A DNA stretch of 64,000 nucleotides from assembly GCA_024138015.1 (NCBI GenBank), contig JAMXBB010000012.1, forward strand, positions 17,222,634-17,286,633, read 5' to 3'. The notes beneath the pieces were generated by a model. That model made no database searches. It was not told where the DNA came from and saw nothing but the letters and a program-made list of their open reading frames with translations. The position numbers and the translations under genes are program-made. Shown here in pieces: positions 47,100-58,345 of this stretch (its first letter is position 1; each line of letters opens with the position of its first letter). The stretch is from Lumnitzera littorea (lineage: Eukaryota; Streptophyta; Magnoliopsida; Myrtales; Combretaceae).

Positions 47100-48245
47100 A
47101 CAGATGGCTGCTCCACAGTTCCGATATTGAAGCGTAGGTGGCATTACACAGTTTGTCCTGATTTTGCTCTTTGTGAAGCCTGTCATGAAATATTAGCCGC
47201 AGACTAGCTTCCTCCACCACATTCCGGAGATCATCCAATGACAGCGATTCCAATTGAGGTGGAATCTCTTGGGGGACATAGTCATGAAATTAATTACCCT
47301 ACTGATGAGATTGGGGAATCCAACTTGTTGCCGGCTACAACAGATGTGACTAGGCAAACTTTAGCGCCGCCTATTCATATATTAGAACCCAGTGAATCTA
47401 GAGAATCTTCATCTGTTGCTAGTACTGTTTCAAGTTCTGCATCAAAGCGGGAAGTAAATTTCTTGCTTTTATCTGAACTCCTTGAACAGTTGAAAGGATA
47501 GATGGAAAATACATCTGGACAAAGGGCTATACCAATTATGCAGCTGTTCTATCGATTATCCTCTACTGTGAATGGACCTTTTAAAGGTAGTTCAAAGCCT
47601 GAGAGCCTGGACTTAGAGAAATTAGTAAATTGGTTTCTGGCTGAGATTAATGTTAACAACCATTTGTTGCAAAATCACGTTCATCTTCTGGGGAAATTAC
47701 TGTCCTTTTATTTATGTTTTTCACATTGATGTTTCGCAATTGGCACCAACCTGGCAGTAATAATTCTCTTCGCAATCTCGGTGTAAGTACACAGACACAG
47801 GATAGGAGTATAGTGGTAACTTCTCAGTCTTCCTCAGATGACCATGAGAAAAATCACTTGGCATCTCAGTTGATTCGGGCTTGCAGTTCTCTTAGGCAAC
47901 AGACCTTTGTCAATTATCTGATGTATATTCTGCAGCAGCTTATGTGCATGTTTTCAAATCCCAAACCACAAGCACGGAAACTTCACAAAAAATGAGCCCT
48001 GGGCCTGGTCGTGGAGCTCTTCTTTCATCTCGACGAGAACTACCAGTAGGGAACTTCTCTCCTTTCTTTTCAGATTCTTATGTGAAATCTCATCATGCAA
48101 ATATATTTATGGATGACCATAGATTGCTGTTGGAGAATACTTTCCGGTTGGTGTATACATTGGTTCAACTAGAAAAGCAAGAAAAGTGTGGGAAAAAAAG
48201 AAAAGATTCATAAAATTTCCACTGGCAAAGATCTGAAGCTAACCT
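47100..48245 (+). pseudogene. Fragment of auxin-transport protein BIG (TIR3/DOC1, UBR4-like)
   Basis: The plus-strand translation matches the middle of the ~5,000-residue plant protein BIG, starting in its ZZ zinc finger. It shows DGCSTVPILKRRWHYTVCPDF, then LCEACHEIL, DHPMTAIPIEVESLGG, APPIHILEPSES, LFYRLSSTVNGPF, SLDLEKLVNWFL, FFTLMFRNWHQPGS, ACSSLRQQTFVNYLMYILQQL, GNFSPFFSDSYVKSHHANIF and LENTFRLVYTLV. BIG acts in auxin transport and related growth control; this copy cannot. In-frame TAG codons lie at 47205-47207 and 47499-47501, and frameshifts near 47680, 47955 and 48200. The rest of BIG is absent on both sides. Whether it is a processed or captured fragment cannot be told from the sequence alone. 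Confidence 0.88.
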
Positions 48246-51200
48246 GGACCAAGAAGCAGGAGACAACAACGTGACCCAAGTTACAGTAGACCTGAGCGCC
48301 TAGATGGTGTTTCACTTGTGTAGATCTCCAACATCAAAAAAAGTGGCTGCCAAGTGCCAACAACCGAGCTCCCATTCCATGCACACGATCAGCAGCTGAA
48401 GGCCAAGATGAATATGAACCTAGTAACGATCCGGGCATACTCAGAAGTAAACACAGCATGTATGGCCTTCAGTGATAGCTTTAGTCATTTTACAAAAAAA
48501 AAAAAAACTGTTAGTCTTCATCTGCAGCCTCCAGACTTTAGTCTTTAATGGCTTCCACTAGCTTTGGTGCTCGGCTTTGATGGTGCTTGACCTTTATGAA
48601 GTACTCAGTTTCGGACTTCTCTGTAATGACTGGAACGTTAATTGTAGCTTCTTCTGCTTCTCAATGCCTGTTAATGATCCAACCCTCTTCTTCTTAGTTT
48701 CTTCTTCAAGCCCAGTCCTTCCTCCGGTTGTGCACTTATTGACAAACACAATAAAAGAAGTAAGCATCCAAATAGGAGAAGAAGAAGACATTGAGTAAAG
48801 ACAAATAAGTAAGTAAAAAGAAAATGGAAAATAAATATGGGTGTGGTAGCTTACTGCATTGCCGAACAAAAAAGGGAACCAACCATTGATGCTTTTCTTT
48901 TCTTGTTTTTTTTTTTTTTTCTCTCACAATGGTGGCTGAGTATAGGAGATGGTTGTAAGAAGAATTGGCCGTACCATGATAATGGGAAAAGGAAAAAAGC
49001 GGCTGGACACCTGTCAACATTGTGATGGGGGAAGAGAAAGCAAGAAAAAAGTAAAGAAAATTTGTATGTCTCATTATTGTCTTTTACTCAGTTGAAGCAA
49101 AGTACACAAGTGGAAAAATAAGATATCGAGATGCTTCAAGTTGTGTATAAGAGAAGAATATACTTTTACAAATGTTAAAAGAGATTTATCCATTTTAAAA
49201 TATAAAAAGAGTGAGAGTGCTAAAAGTTTAAGGGGAAGAAGTCAGCTAACTCGTGAAGACAATCACATATGCCCATTTTGTTTTGTTGATAAGGATATTT
49301 TTTTGAAATACTTTTTAAGGGTTTTTTTTGTTTTTAAATAGAGATTTAAAAATTTATTTAACTTCCGGGATGCTACCCTAGAAATCCTACAAGGAATGCT
49401 ATTCCCTTGACTCTTACCCACTAACTAACTAGTAGGACTATCGTGCTTACCAGTTGTAGCGCAACAAATAAAGTTTGGTTAACACAAAATATTTATATAA
49501 TATGTGAAGATCTTACGAGAAGAATACTCTTATATAAGAAGAAAATCAAGACGATATTGATACATAGAGTCGGCTCAATAAGATCGCTAATGTGAACTTA
49601 ACGTATAAATTCAACTCAACAAAATCAGTAACTCATGTGGATTGAATTAAAGAAACAAATTAGCCCATAAAAAGATAGCTTAAAGAAGATTTATTTTAGA
49701 GTAATGCCTTGGGGGCAACGTACGATTCAATCCAATTAAGGCACGACACATAATTAAGAAGTGTTGAGAACCTAGGCATAAGACAATTCTTAAATTAATT
49801 TGGCAGTGGCACAGCTGTTTAATAGCACATACGTGACTGAATCATTTGAAGGACTCATTTAATGCTCAAATCTATTCGATTTTGTCTGAAGGACTTTGGT
49901 CATGTGACAAAATATAAAGAGCTAAATTTAAATTTAGATTTTAAGCCCACTAAAGTCCAAAGAGTCGACTCCAAATATTTGGGATAATCAAAAGAGATTT
50001 GGCATAGTAAGCTTAAAGTAAAAACTGTTAGATCGGTTCACTGGATTTATTTTTTCTTGATTTAACTTACACTAAAATAATAAATAAAACTTTTATATGA
50101 GCCTAAACTCATAAAAACAGCTCACTCAATATCTATTAATAAAATATCTCAATTTTAACCATTAATCACCATTATGATCCAATAGATAGAATCAACAACC
50201 ATTTTTTATAAATATCCCATTCATATTCTCGTTTGGATAAAAAAAAAAAAAACTCATTAACGTCGTTACTTTATCGAAATCTTATCTTATAAATCAAACA
50301 CTTAAACACCTTAAGAACCTCACTTCATTCTTCATCAATTGTGGAATTTAATACCATTGCACTTCTCTACCTATTACTATATGTGTTAAAGCCATATTAA
50401 GATTACCTACTTCTCCTCTCTACACTTCTCTTCTAATCATTCTGCACGAGTCACTCATTTTCCTAGTCACATATAGCGTAACTTCACACGTGGCATGTAC
50501 ATAACTTTTATATCTATATCCACACCTCCACAGTCCTTAACTTGGGAATAGCCATAGCATCACCACTTTGTAGGCACTAAAGGCTCGGTGAAGTTCAGCA
50601 AAATCCTTGAAAAGCAGGGCGCTGCAATAGGTAATAGTCAATGGCTTGATTCCACTCAATGACTTGGTCTAGCGGACAGCAAATGCATGTCCCAAGTGCA
50701 CTAAGAATGAAGCCGATGCTTCTCAGTGTCTTAAAATAAGTTCTATATAATGTCAAATTTCCTTTTTCCTTGGGGAGAAGGGGAAAAAAGGACAGAAATT
50801 CTAAGATGTGCAGTACTCATTAGGAGTCAAGAAATGCATGCCTGAGAGCATTACGCATATACACATTCAGCATCTCAAATCACCTGCAGACTGTAGGCTA
50901 ACTCATTAATTTCTAGATGATAGCAAACAGAAACTTCCCTCAATGTTTGATTGACAGGACGATAAAATAATAGTAAGCAAGGTTTCAATATACTTGTATT
51001 TATATTATTGTTTTATTGGTAAAAAGGAACACAAAAGTAAGATCTGCCTTTACCCAAAACGAACGGAGAAGACCAAATAGAATTACAGCCGCATGGGTAT
51101 GTGTTTGTGGTAAAAGAACTAAAACATAGACGCAAAACAGTATCGATTGTTTGTAGCTAAGGTTCATAGACGAGAATTAGTGAGCCTGAGTAGTGGAAAC

Positions 51201-53758
51201 AAGTCGTAATGCAGGGATGTGGGTACATCAACAGCACCACTTGGTTTTTATGTAAAGATAAAAGTTGTATGAGGTCATCTACCATAAATCAAGATGTTCT
51301 TCGCCAATAACACAAAAGGGATCTTTCTCAGTATCACAGGATAAGGTCACGAGTATACTTTGGACCTTAGATCATGCCTTATAGATAATTTTCAGGGGAA
51401 AACATAGAGATTTCAAGAAACTTCTAATGAGAAGAGCAGGTAAAAGTTTTTTATTTTTCCAAGGTTCTTTATTAAATGGAAGGCAAACTATGTTAGCTGG
51501 AATCAAGCAACTCAACTCAAAACCCTTCCTCTTTGGTGTATTCAGAGTGAATATGCAGGAAAAATCACAACGTAATCTCTTAAAATATGCTGCATGTTCT
51601 CATGCACACACAAACAAATGCCCTCAATTCTTGTGAGAAAATCCTTGAGATCATATAAAATTGATAATACATCAATCATGGTTATTAAAATTGAGAGTTA
51701 AAAATACATTTTTATAAATTCATGATTTTATAATATTTTTCTTAATTAAAATGGATGAAAAATCATTTATGTGTAAACTTTTAGTAAAATTATGAACTTT
51801 CATATAAGTTTACGATTTTACTAATTTTATAAGATTTTACTAATTCTGTACTTTCAAAGAAACAGTAGAATCGTGATTTTGGTAACCAAGACATCAACCA
51901 CTTGTGGCTGAACTTCCTGATTTCTTTCGCCAGGCCTTAATTGCGCCACTAAGGTACAAAATGTGATAAACAGCAATGATTACAACAAGGAAATGAGACT
52001 AAGCCTCGAAAACAGGCCCATTGATCAAAGATCCAACCTTTTTCATGGCCAACTTGCTTATAATATTACCACACGGTAACATGGCCATCAAAAAGATCGC
52101 TCAACTGCTGTTGCAGGTGTTATGCCATATACGTGTATACCCAGGATTTCAGATTCCAGAGCTGTTAGTATCGCTGCTGGAACCACTCCTCTAATTCTGA
52201 CTCCATCAACATAGAAGTGAACTCGTACGCTGTTAGCGTGATGAGCAGGTTAGAGCGTCTGGGGAAGCTTTTATGTACTCCACTCAGACATGAACTCGTA
52301 TGCTGAGGTGACCTCTTCTGGCCCCTCAAGAAATGGATAAGGCACCCGCATATCATTTTTCGTCTGGCAGGAACATGTTGACTTGCATTTGCTGTTAAGA
52401 TAACGCAGTTAATTTTCTTGCTTGAGAAATCATAGGTGGAAGTAATGGTAGGCAAAAAGAGTTAGTTTAAGGTCATGTCGAGATGGGAAAGATACTAGGC
52501 ATTATTCGTGAGCAGTAATTTGTAAGATGGTGATTGGTTTCCAATTCCTGAGTGCTGGTTTTCTCTGTTTTAGTGCTTGTGACCACATTATTAAGAAGTG
52601 TGCAGTATCTTGCATTCTAAAACGAAAAATTATCATAATGGTGTTTCACGCCTTCACTTGCAAATCATTGTCCTCAGGCAAGACACACACTGAGACTTTC
52701 TTTCTTGGAGGCAAGAACGCACTAGAACAGGCAATTTGTTCTATAGTACATAGCTCGACAGCTATGTTGCCATGTCTCCATACGTAAGGCTGTTTTCCGA
52801 AAGGAAATTGAATTCCCAAGTTTCCTTCAGTTTGGCTCTCTAGACCATTTGCTTAGGGCAAATCCCATCTACATAAAGTAATAAATAAATATAGCCTAGA
52901 CCAGTTCTGAACCTTGATGGTGCAACAGTTGGCAATTTAGGTTAGAGTCCTACCTCTGCATGAAAAATCTTTCCTTATATTCAACTAAAGATTCAATATT
53001 ACCTGTAGCATGTTAATTATAACAATTCACCAGTATCACTTCAACATGTTCTAGGGATTTTACTTTCAGCTACAAAGTACACAAATTTTCCTTGATCAAG
53101 CCAATCTAACTCCATTGTGATTATTTTTTAACTTGTACCTTGCAATCAAATTAATCAGCTAGTTCAATTCTTAAACCAATTTGACAGTTGATATCTGTAC
53201 ATTTTGCACATTAATCTCACCTAGCTGAATGATTAATGTGCCATTTTTTGTATATACCAATACGTAAATCTGTTTTTGCATATATTGTGATGGTTTCAAA
53301 CTGGATATCATTAACACAAACATTAACGATACTCATATTACAAGTCCTCTATATGCTTGCAAGCAAAACAGCAAACATTGCAATGGTCATCAGATCATAC
53401 CACTAGAGGAACAAAACAGAAGCAGCCCGTGTATTCATCAAAAAAGAAAAAAAGTAGCTAGCACAAAGGCCACATCAACACCCGTATCAAAAATGAAGCC
53501 AAAAAGAAGCTCAGTAACTAAGTCCTTACACGTATTTTTCAAACAACTCTTAACTTGCAGGTTGCAATATATTCAATAGGTAAAGTGACTACTCTCTCCC
53601 TCTCTCTCTCTCCCTCCTCCTTTCTCTTATCAACTCAACTTACAACTGGAGTATCAAAACCTCAAGTTACCTAAAAGAGGCATGAATCAACTAACAATGG
53701 AAAAGTAAGAAGACTCCTCTCTATTAAAGCAATGCAATCCTCAAAGAGTCGTAAAGAA
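48246..53758. other. Mixed non-coding DNA with possible small gene fragments
   Basis: The stretch 48246-48480 is GC-richer than its surroundings and may hold another exon fragment that I do not recognise. A possible minus-strand exon lies at 48538-48655 (separate entry). The block at 50610-50715 resembles 39335-39430. The remainder has an A/T run near 48908, CT-rich sequence near 53588-53625, and no gene I can support. A 96-codon minus-strand frame at 52165-52455 looks partly coding but is unrecognised. Confidence 0.4.
48538..48655 (-). other. Candidate terminal exon of an unrecognised gene
   Basis: The minus strand reads EAEEATINVPVITEKSETEY followed by FIKVKHHQSRAPKLVEAIKD and TAA. The composition looks protein-like and codon use is ordinary. 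Upstream (48660-48740) another frame reads TGLEEETKKKRVGSLTG, so an intron or a frameshift would be needed to connect them. I do not recognise the family. It may be one more broken gene piece beside the BIG fragment. Confidence 0.3.
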
Positions 53759-55186
53759 CTAATGCTTTTCATCCTTTGGGATGTCTTTTTTGACTTTAGA
53801 TTCCAGCTCCTTGGTTGCCTTTTCAGCCTCCCTAAAATAATCATAATTTTTTTATTTCTAAATCAGTTTCAGCATGAAAAATCTATGAGTCTTCCACACA
53901 TCATATCAATATAAAACACAGAGTGCTCTAACGATGATGCAGTTTAACTAAATACTGGACTCATATCACAGGAAGAATGAATTGTAAAAGCATGTGCAAC
54001 ATTTAATGGTTATGACCAATTCTAATCTAGCAAATGGTATACACCACCATTTCTAATTTTCATCAATATAAATAGTGATATAAGAAATGTCATGGACCAA
54101 CCAAAGACAAGCATGAACAAAAAACCCTTCTCAGAAGCAAATTAAATATATATATATATATATATATAATAAACAAACAACTCTGCACCTTCATGGGACC
54201 AACAAAGTTGAACTCTATCTGGAGAACCTTTCTCATCAGGTCAAGTCTCTTACTTATAAACAATAACACAGCCCTAACCACTCTACAACTTGGGTTACCG
54301 CACAATAAGTCATCATAAAACATAATTATTCTGGTTGGTTCTATGACTGCCATCGAAAAGCAAGTCATAACTCCTATGTAAGCACCAATTATAACTTAAC
54401 AGAAACAACCACATACTCTATTTCAGTTATTCTGTCCAAATTTTATTTGTACACCTCATACCACATCAAGAAAATAATCAAGAGAACCCGAACCACTGAA
54501 AACAAAGTAATACACAGGCTAATATCATTTAGCTATGCAGAATCATTTTTCCCCACCACATTCAAAATGATCAAACTCCAAAGAACTGAGCCCAGAAAAA
54601 ACTCTCCAAAATCTGTCAGATTCAGATTGTATAATCATAATGCCAGCATTGTCAATACATATGTGGAGAGAAGACAAACCTTAAAGCTAGTACATGGACA
54701 AAGCAACCAGAGAAAGAGAATCAACCGAAGCAGAGATCACCAAGTTAATTCCAATTTCAGAATCTCAGCAATATAGAGCATATCCGTATTGAATTCTACA
54801 TCCATATTAAATATGGGCTCCAATTTATATCTCTCTATCCATAAACTACTACAACAACATGTCATTGGTGCAGATATCGATGAACAGAACCGTTATCCGC
54901 TTCAATCTACTCGAGAGCTTTCATAACTACACTGTGACTACCCTCGATATCACCGTTTTTACAAAAAACACAAGGTGCAAGAAAATTACGTCAGAAATTA
55001 TGAATGAGCTGTTACACTGACTTGGAAGCAGCAGCGGATTCTTCTTCGAGCCAATTACGAATGTGTTTCACATTGCGTCTAAAAAATGGCCTCGGATTGT
55101 TTGACATCGCTGGGTAAGAGCAAAACCACTGCGCTCACACCGGCCACTGTCAAGATGAAGTTCGTCAATCCATTTCTGTTTCTTAA
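53759..55186 (-). pseudogene. Small two-exon membrane-protein gene with a one-base frameshift
   Basis: Minus strand. The upstream exon (about 55186-55022) encodes RNGLTNFILTVAGVSAVVLLLP in pieces, with a hydrophobic segment FILTVAGVSAVVLLL, then SDVKQSEAIF. One extra base in a run of six (55081-55086, plus-strand A6) shifts the frame; after it RRNVKHIRNWLEEESAAAS follows. This exon ends at a GT donor (55021-55020). The second exon (53831-53759), after TTTTAG, completes the Lys codon and reads EAEKATKELESKVKKDIPKDEKH, then TAG. The phase matches exactly across the ~1.2-kb intron. The start codon is not visible and may lie upstream, beyond the transposon at 55321. It could be a real gene with an assembly error or a fresh pseudogene. 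I do not recognise the protein by name. Confidence 0.55.
54147..54168. repeat. TA microsatellite
   Basis: About 11 TA repeats within the intron of the small minus-strand gene. Confidence 0.85.
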
Positions 55187-55320
55187 GGTATGATTGCGTG
55201 AAAAGAAGAAGGTAATTACTTCAACTGTTAATGCGGAAGATATTTTAAAATTTCCGTGGATTTGTAATGGAATAAACGGGGAATTGAGGAGTTAAGCAGG
55301 GCAGATAAAACGCAAGTATC

Positions 55321-58300
55321 AGGTGTGTTTGTTTTTTCGGGCAAACGATTTTTTAAAAGACGGTTAGAAGGAAATTAATTTATGAAATACGGTTTCATTT
55401 TGCATCTATATTTGGTCACGTGTTGAGGAAATGAATAGAAAAAGCAATGCGATTTAAAATTCACATAATAAAAATACAATTTAAAAATCGTATTACAGAT
55501 ATGTGTTTTTAAAATTGCATAACCAATATGCGATTTGCGACTCAATCGTTTTGAGCTTAAAATCGCATAATAGAAATGCAATTTTCTAGTAGTATATATA
55601 TCCTCAGGACAGCTTCTTCGCCATTATCGAACAGACTTCTCTCCCTCTAAAAAAAATTACATCCTGCGTTCTATATGACGTCCTTCCAAGGAAACACAAT
55701 TTTGCTCGGCTTTTGTATCTGAAATTGACAAATCATGAGTAGAATACATGCTTGTGGTGCATGTTGACAAAGTAAGTATCATTTTTTCTCAGATTTTCAC
55801 TCCAAATTATATATTTATGAAATAAAACCTAGCCACTTTCTCTCTCTAAGTAGTGTACAATTTGGTCTATAAATGCAGGTTCCTGCAGATTCCATTATTG
55901 TTGTGGTTTTTTTTTTTTTTTTTTCTTTTAGGCGTACAAATTGTTGAACGAGGTAATTACTTTACTTCATGTTCTATGATTTTTGTATTTGTTGAGAATA
56001 GGAGATCATATGAGGTTTTCACTATGGTAGTATACTAGATGGTGTAGATGGGATTTATTATGATAGACCTCTAATTAAGAAAATTAAGATGAGGTGGGAT
56101 ATGAACTATGTGGAATTCTTAAAGAAAATTTATGAAACAATTAGAGTAAATCCTAATACACACACAGTTGAAGTGTTTCACAAGTAGCTCACTATACTGT
56201 AGAGCAGCTCTATGCAACCATATTATTCTCTTAGCCCTGTAAATGATGATGATGACATGGAGGGGTTGATTGAATTTGCCTAAAAAGCAGGTCGTCTATT
56301 TATTTAAGAAATATTTGTGAAGTTGGAAGGTAGCTCAACTATGAAAAATGAAGGAAATAGGAATGTCCATAGTATCTTGCCAGCTGTCATGCCTCTTGAC
56401 ACACTGGTTTAACTATCTATGAATGTTGTGGTGGCTTTCTAAGGGAGCATTGACCCTCCTGAAGAAAGGGTTGATGTTCAAGAGCCCTATATGGTCAACT
56501 TAACAATGGATAATTGTACTTGTAGTAAATGGAAAACTTATAGGATACCTTGTTCTCATGCTTTTGTAGCCATGGTAAAGTGTAGCATGGAGGGCATGGA
56601 GAAAGTCGTAAAGTAGTCCTATTAGGATCTACAACAAATTGTTTATCGTGCCAATTTCTACCCCTTCGATGATAGCATTAGATAACCTAATGTTGAGACA
56701 CCACTCATCCACCTAAATTACTGGTCAACACGAACAAAAGGCCATCCTTAATCATTGTGCTACCACAATGAGATGGATCTTAGGGAGCCTTTGACAAAAA
56801 ACTATTGTGGGTTTTTTAAGGAAGAAAGGGCATAATAGGAGGAGTTACCCTAAGTACAAGAAGTCAGGAGGTTTGTTGAGTTGCTCCTTCCTACATATAT
56901 TACAAGTTTATCTTATTTATATGAATTTATTTACTCCATGTTAGGAGACCTTTCTAATAAATGATTATTTTTTGTGTAGATGGATCTGAGCCCATTAGGA
57001 GTGATGGTAAGATCTTTGCAAACATCTTATGTATTTATACTTTATTTATTTACTTATAGAGAAAATAAGGCATCATACATTTTCTTGGCATACAGGTGGA
57101 AGGTTGGGCTCATATTGATAGTGATCACTACATAATGCCATAGGTACGAGACATCACCCAATTTACGAGACAGCTCCTTAAGGGATATGATAGTATCACA
57201 TTGTACCCTCTAAACCATTAAGAGGAGACCATAGATCTTCCTCCTCGATTAATAAAGGACGGGATCATAACTGTAGCCTTGTTAGAGGTGGCCACCAGTA
57301 GCCACCAGTAAATAGGTTTCCTTCTCCATTACTTACTCAATCTCTTACTCTTGCTCTAGACCAGTTAAAGCTAGACTACTCTTCGTTATATCATGGGTCA
57401 CCTTAGCATGGGGATCCACTTTTGATGGATTATTCTCAGTCACAGTTAGATATCACAGCATTCCATACTCCTACTACTGACTTGACCCCTTCATTGACAA
57501 TAACTTTGGGTGTGCCTTATTTTAACAAACACCCGATAGGCTACGACATTGGCGAGGGCATCACATAGGTTAATCCTTATCATATTTCATAGGAGGAGGG
57601 ACCAGGCTCATCTTTACATACTGTAGAGACCTCAACGCAGTATGGGAGAATGCAATATAGGCGGAGGCATAGCACTAAAAGATAGAGAGAGGTATCACAT
57701 GTTTGCTCTTTTAGATTGCAGCATGTTGTATAACAATGAGAATAATGCTAAAACTTTGAAGCTATGTAAATACTATTTGCAAAAATGTATGGTCAGCTAT
57801 TTCTTCCTCTATAATTGTTTCAATGTACCCTTTAATGTTACTTTAGTTATTTAGCACTTGAAGTTACTTGATTGAAGTATGAGAGGTTATTTAGCTATTT
57901 AAAGCGTAGAATTAGAGTCTGGGATTATGTTTAAAGTTATGCTTTGGCACCAAAGTTCAATTTTAGGATTGGTGTTGTACTTTAAGCTTGTGTCTAGAGA
58001 TATAAATTGTAGTAGTCTTTTTAACAAGCTTGTACTGTGTTTATTTTTTGCACTATGCTCTTCTTTTTTTTTTTTTTTTTTTAAGATGCTCTAACAAAAA
58101 GTGTAGGAAGTATTTAGGGGGTGGGGGGATGGTAAATCGCATGTTCATAATGCGATTTTAAAAATGCATCTTTGTAATGCAATTTTAAAATCACGTTACT
58201 ATCATGCAATTATTTTTGTTATGCAATTTATGGCTTTGCCTACACCTTACATTAACATGTAAAGGAATGTAGTCCATAAGTAAAATCAATTTTAAATTGT

Positions 58301-58345
58301 ATTTCACAAATTAATTTCACCTAAACCATTTTTTGAAACACACCT
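55321..58345 (+). mobile_element. Mutator-like element with long terminal inverted repeats
   Basis: The left end begins AGGTGTGTTTG at 55321 and the right end finishes AAACACACCT at 58345. The inverted ends correspond for roughly 200-280 bp, with blocks such as GAAATTAATTTATGAAATAC against GAAATTAATTTGTGAAATAC, and ATCGCATTATGAACATGCG-type motifs at 55500-55590 and 58140-58190. The total is 3,025 bp. Mutator superfamily membership rests on the long ends and the enclosed coding remnant. I do not see a clean target duplication. The element lies 135 bp upstream of the first visible exon of the small minus-strand gene. Confidence 0.72.
56040..57690 (+). pseudogene. Mutator-like transposase remnant lacking the catalytic core
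   Basis: The plus-strand translation shows a MuDR-like N-terminal part: DGIYYDRPLIKKIKMRWDMN, YVEFLKKIYETIRVNPNTHTVEV and YYSLSPVNDDDDMEGLIEFA. Soon after comes the SWIM zinc finger, NCTCSKWKTYRIPCSHAFVA. Next are ANFYPFDDSIR, a degenerate knuckle KKGHNRRSYPKYKKSGG with Tyr for the last Cys, and a long tail ending with RRRHSTKR. The DDE transposase core that normally lies between the N-terminal part and the SWIM finger (several hundred residues) is missing. Many stops interrupt it. It reads as an internally deleted, dead copy. Confidence 0.72.

Noticed and set aside
46995..47186. Minus-strand ORF just before the BIG fragment
   Set aside because: The part overlapping the BIG ZZ finger is clearly coding on the plus strand, and the remainder has no support.
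52165..52455. 96-codon minus-strand ORF with two similar TAYEF/AYEFMSEW-like segments
   Set aside because: The two segments lie in different frames and I recognise no family; not enough support for a gene.
54090..54368. Minus-strand ORF with KRLDLMRKVLQIEFNFVGPMK as an exon of the small gene
   Set aside because: The flanking exons already join in phase without it, and it has no recognised homology; it is more likely intron sequence.
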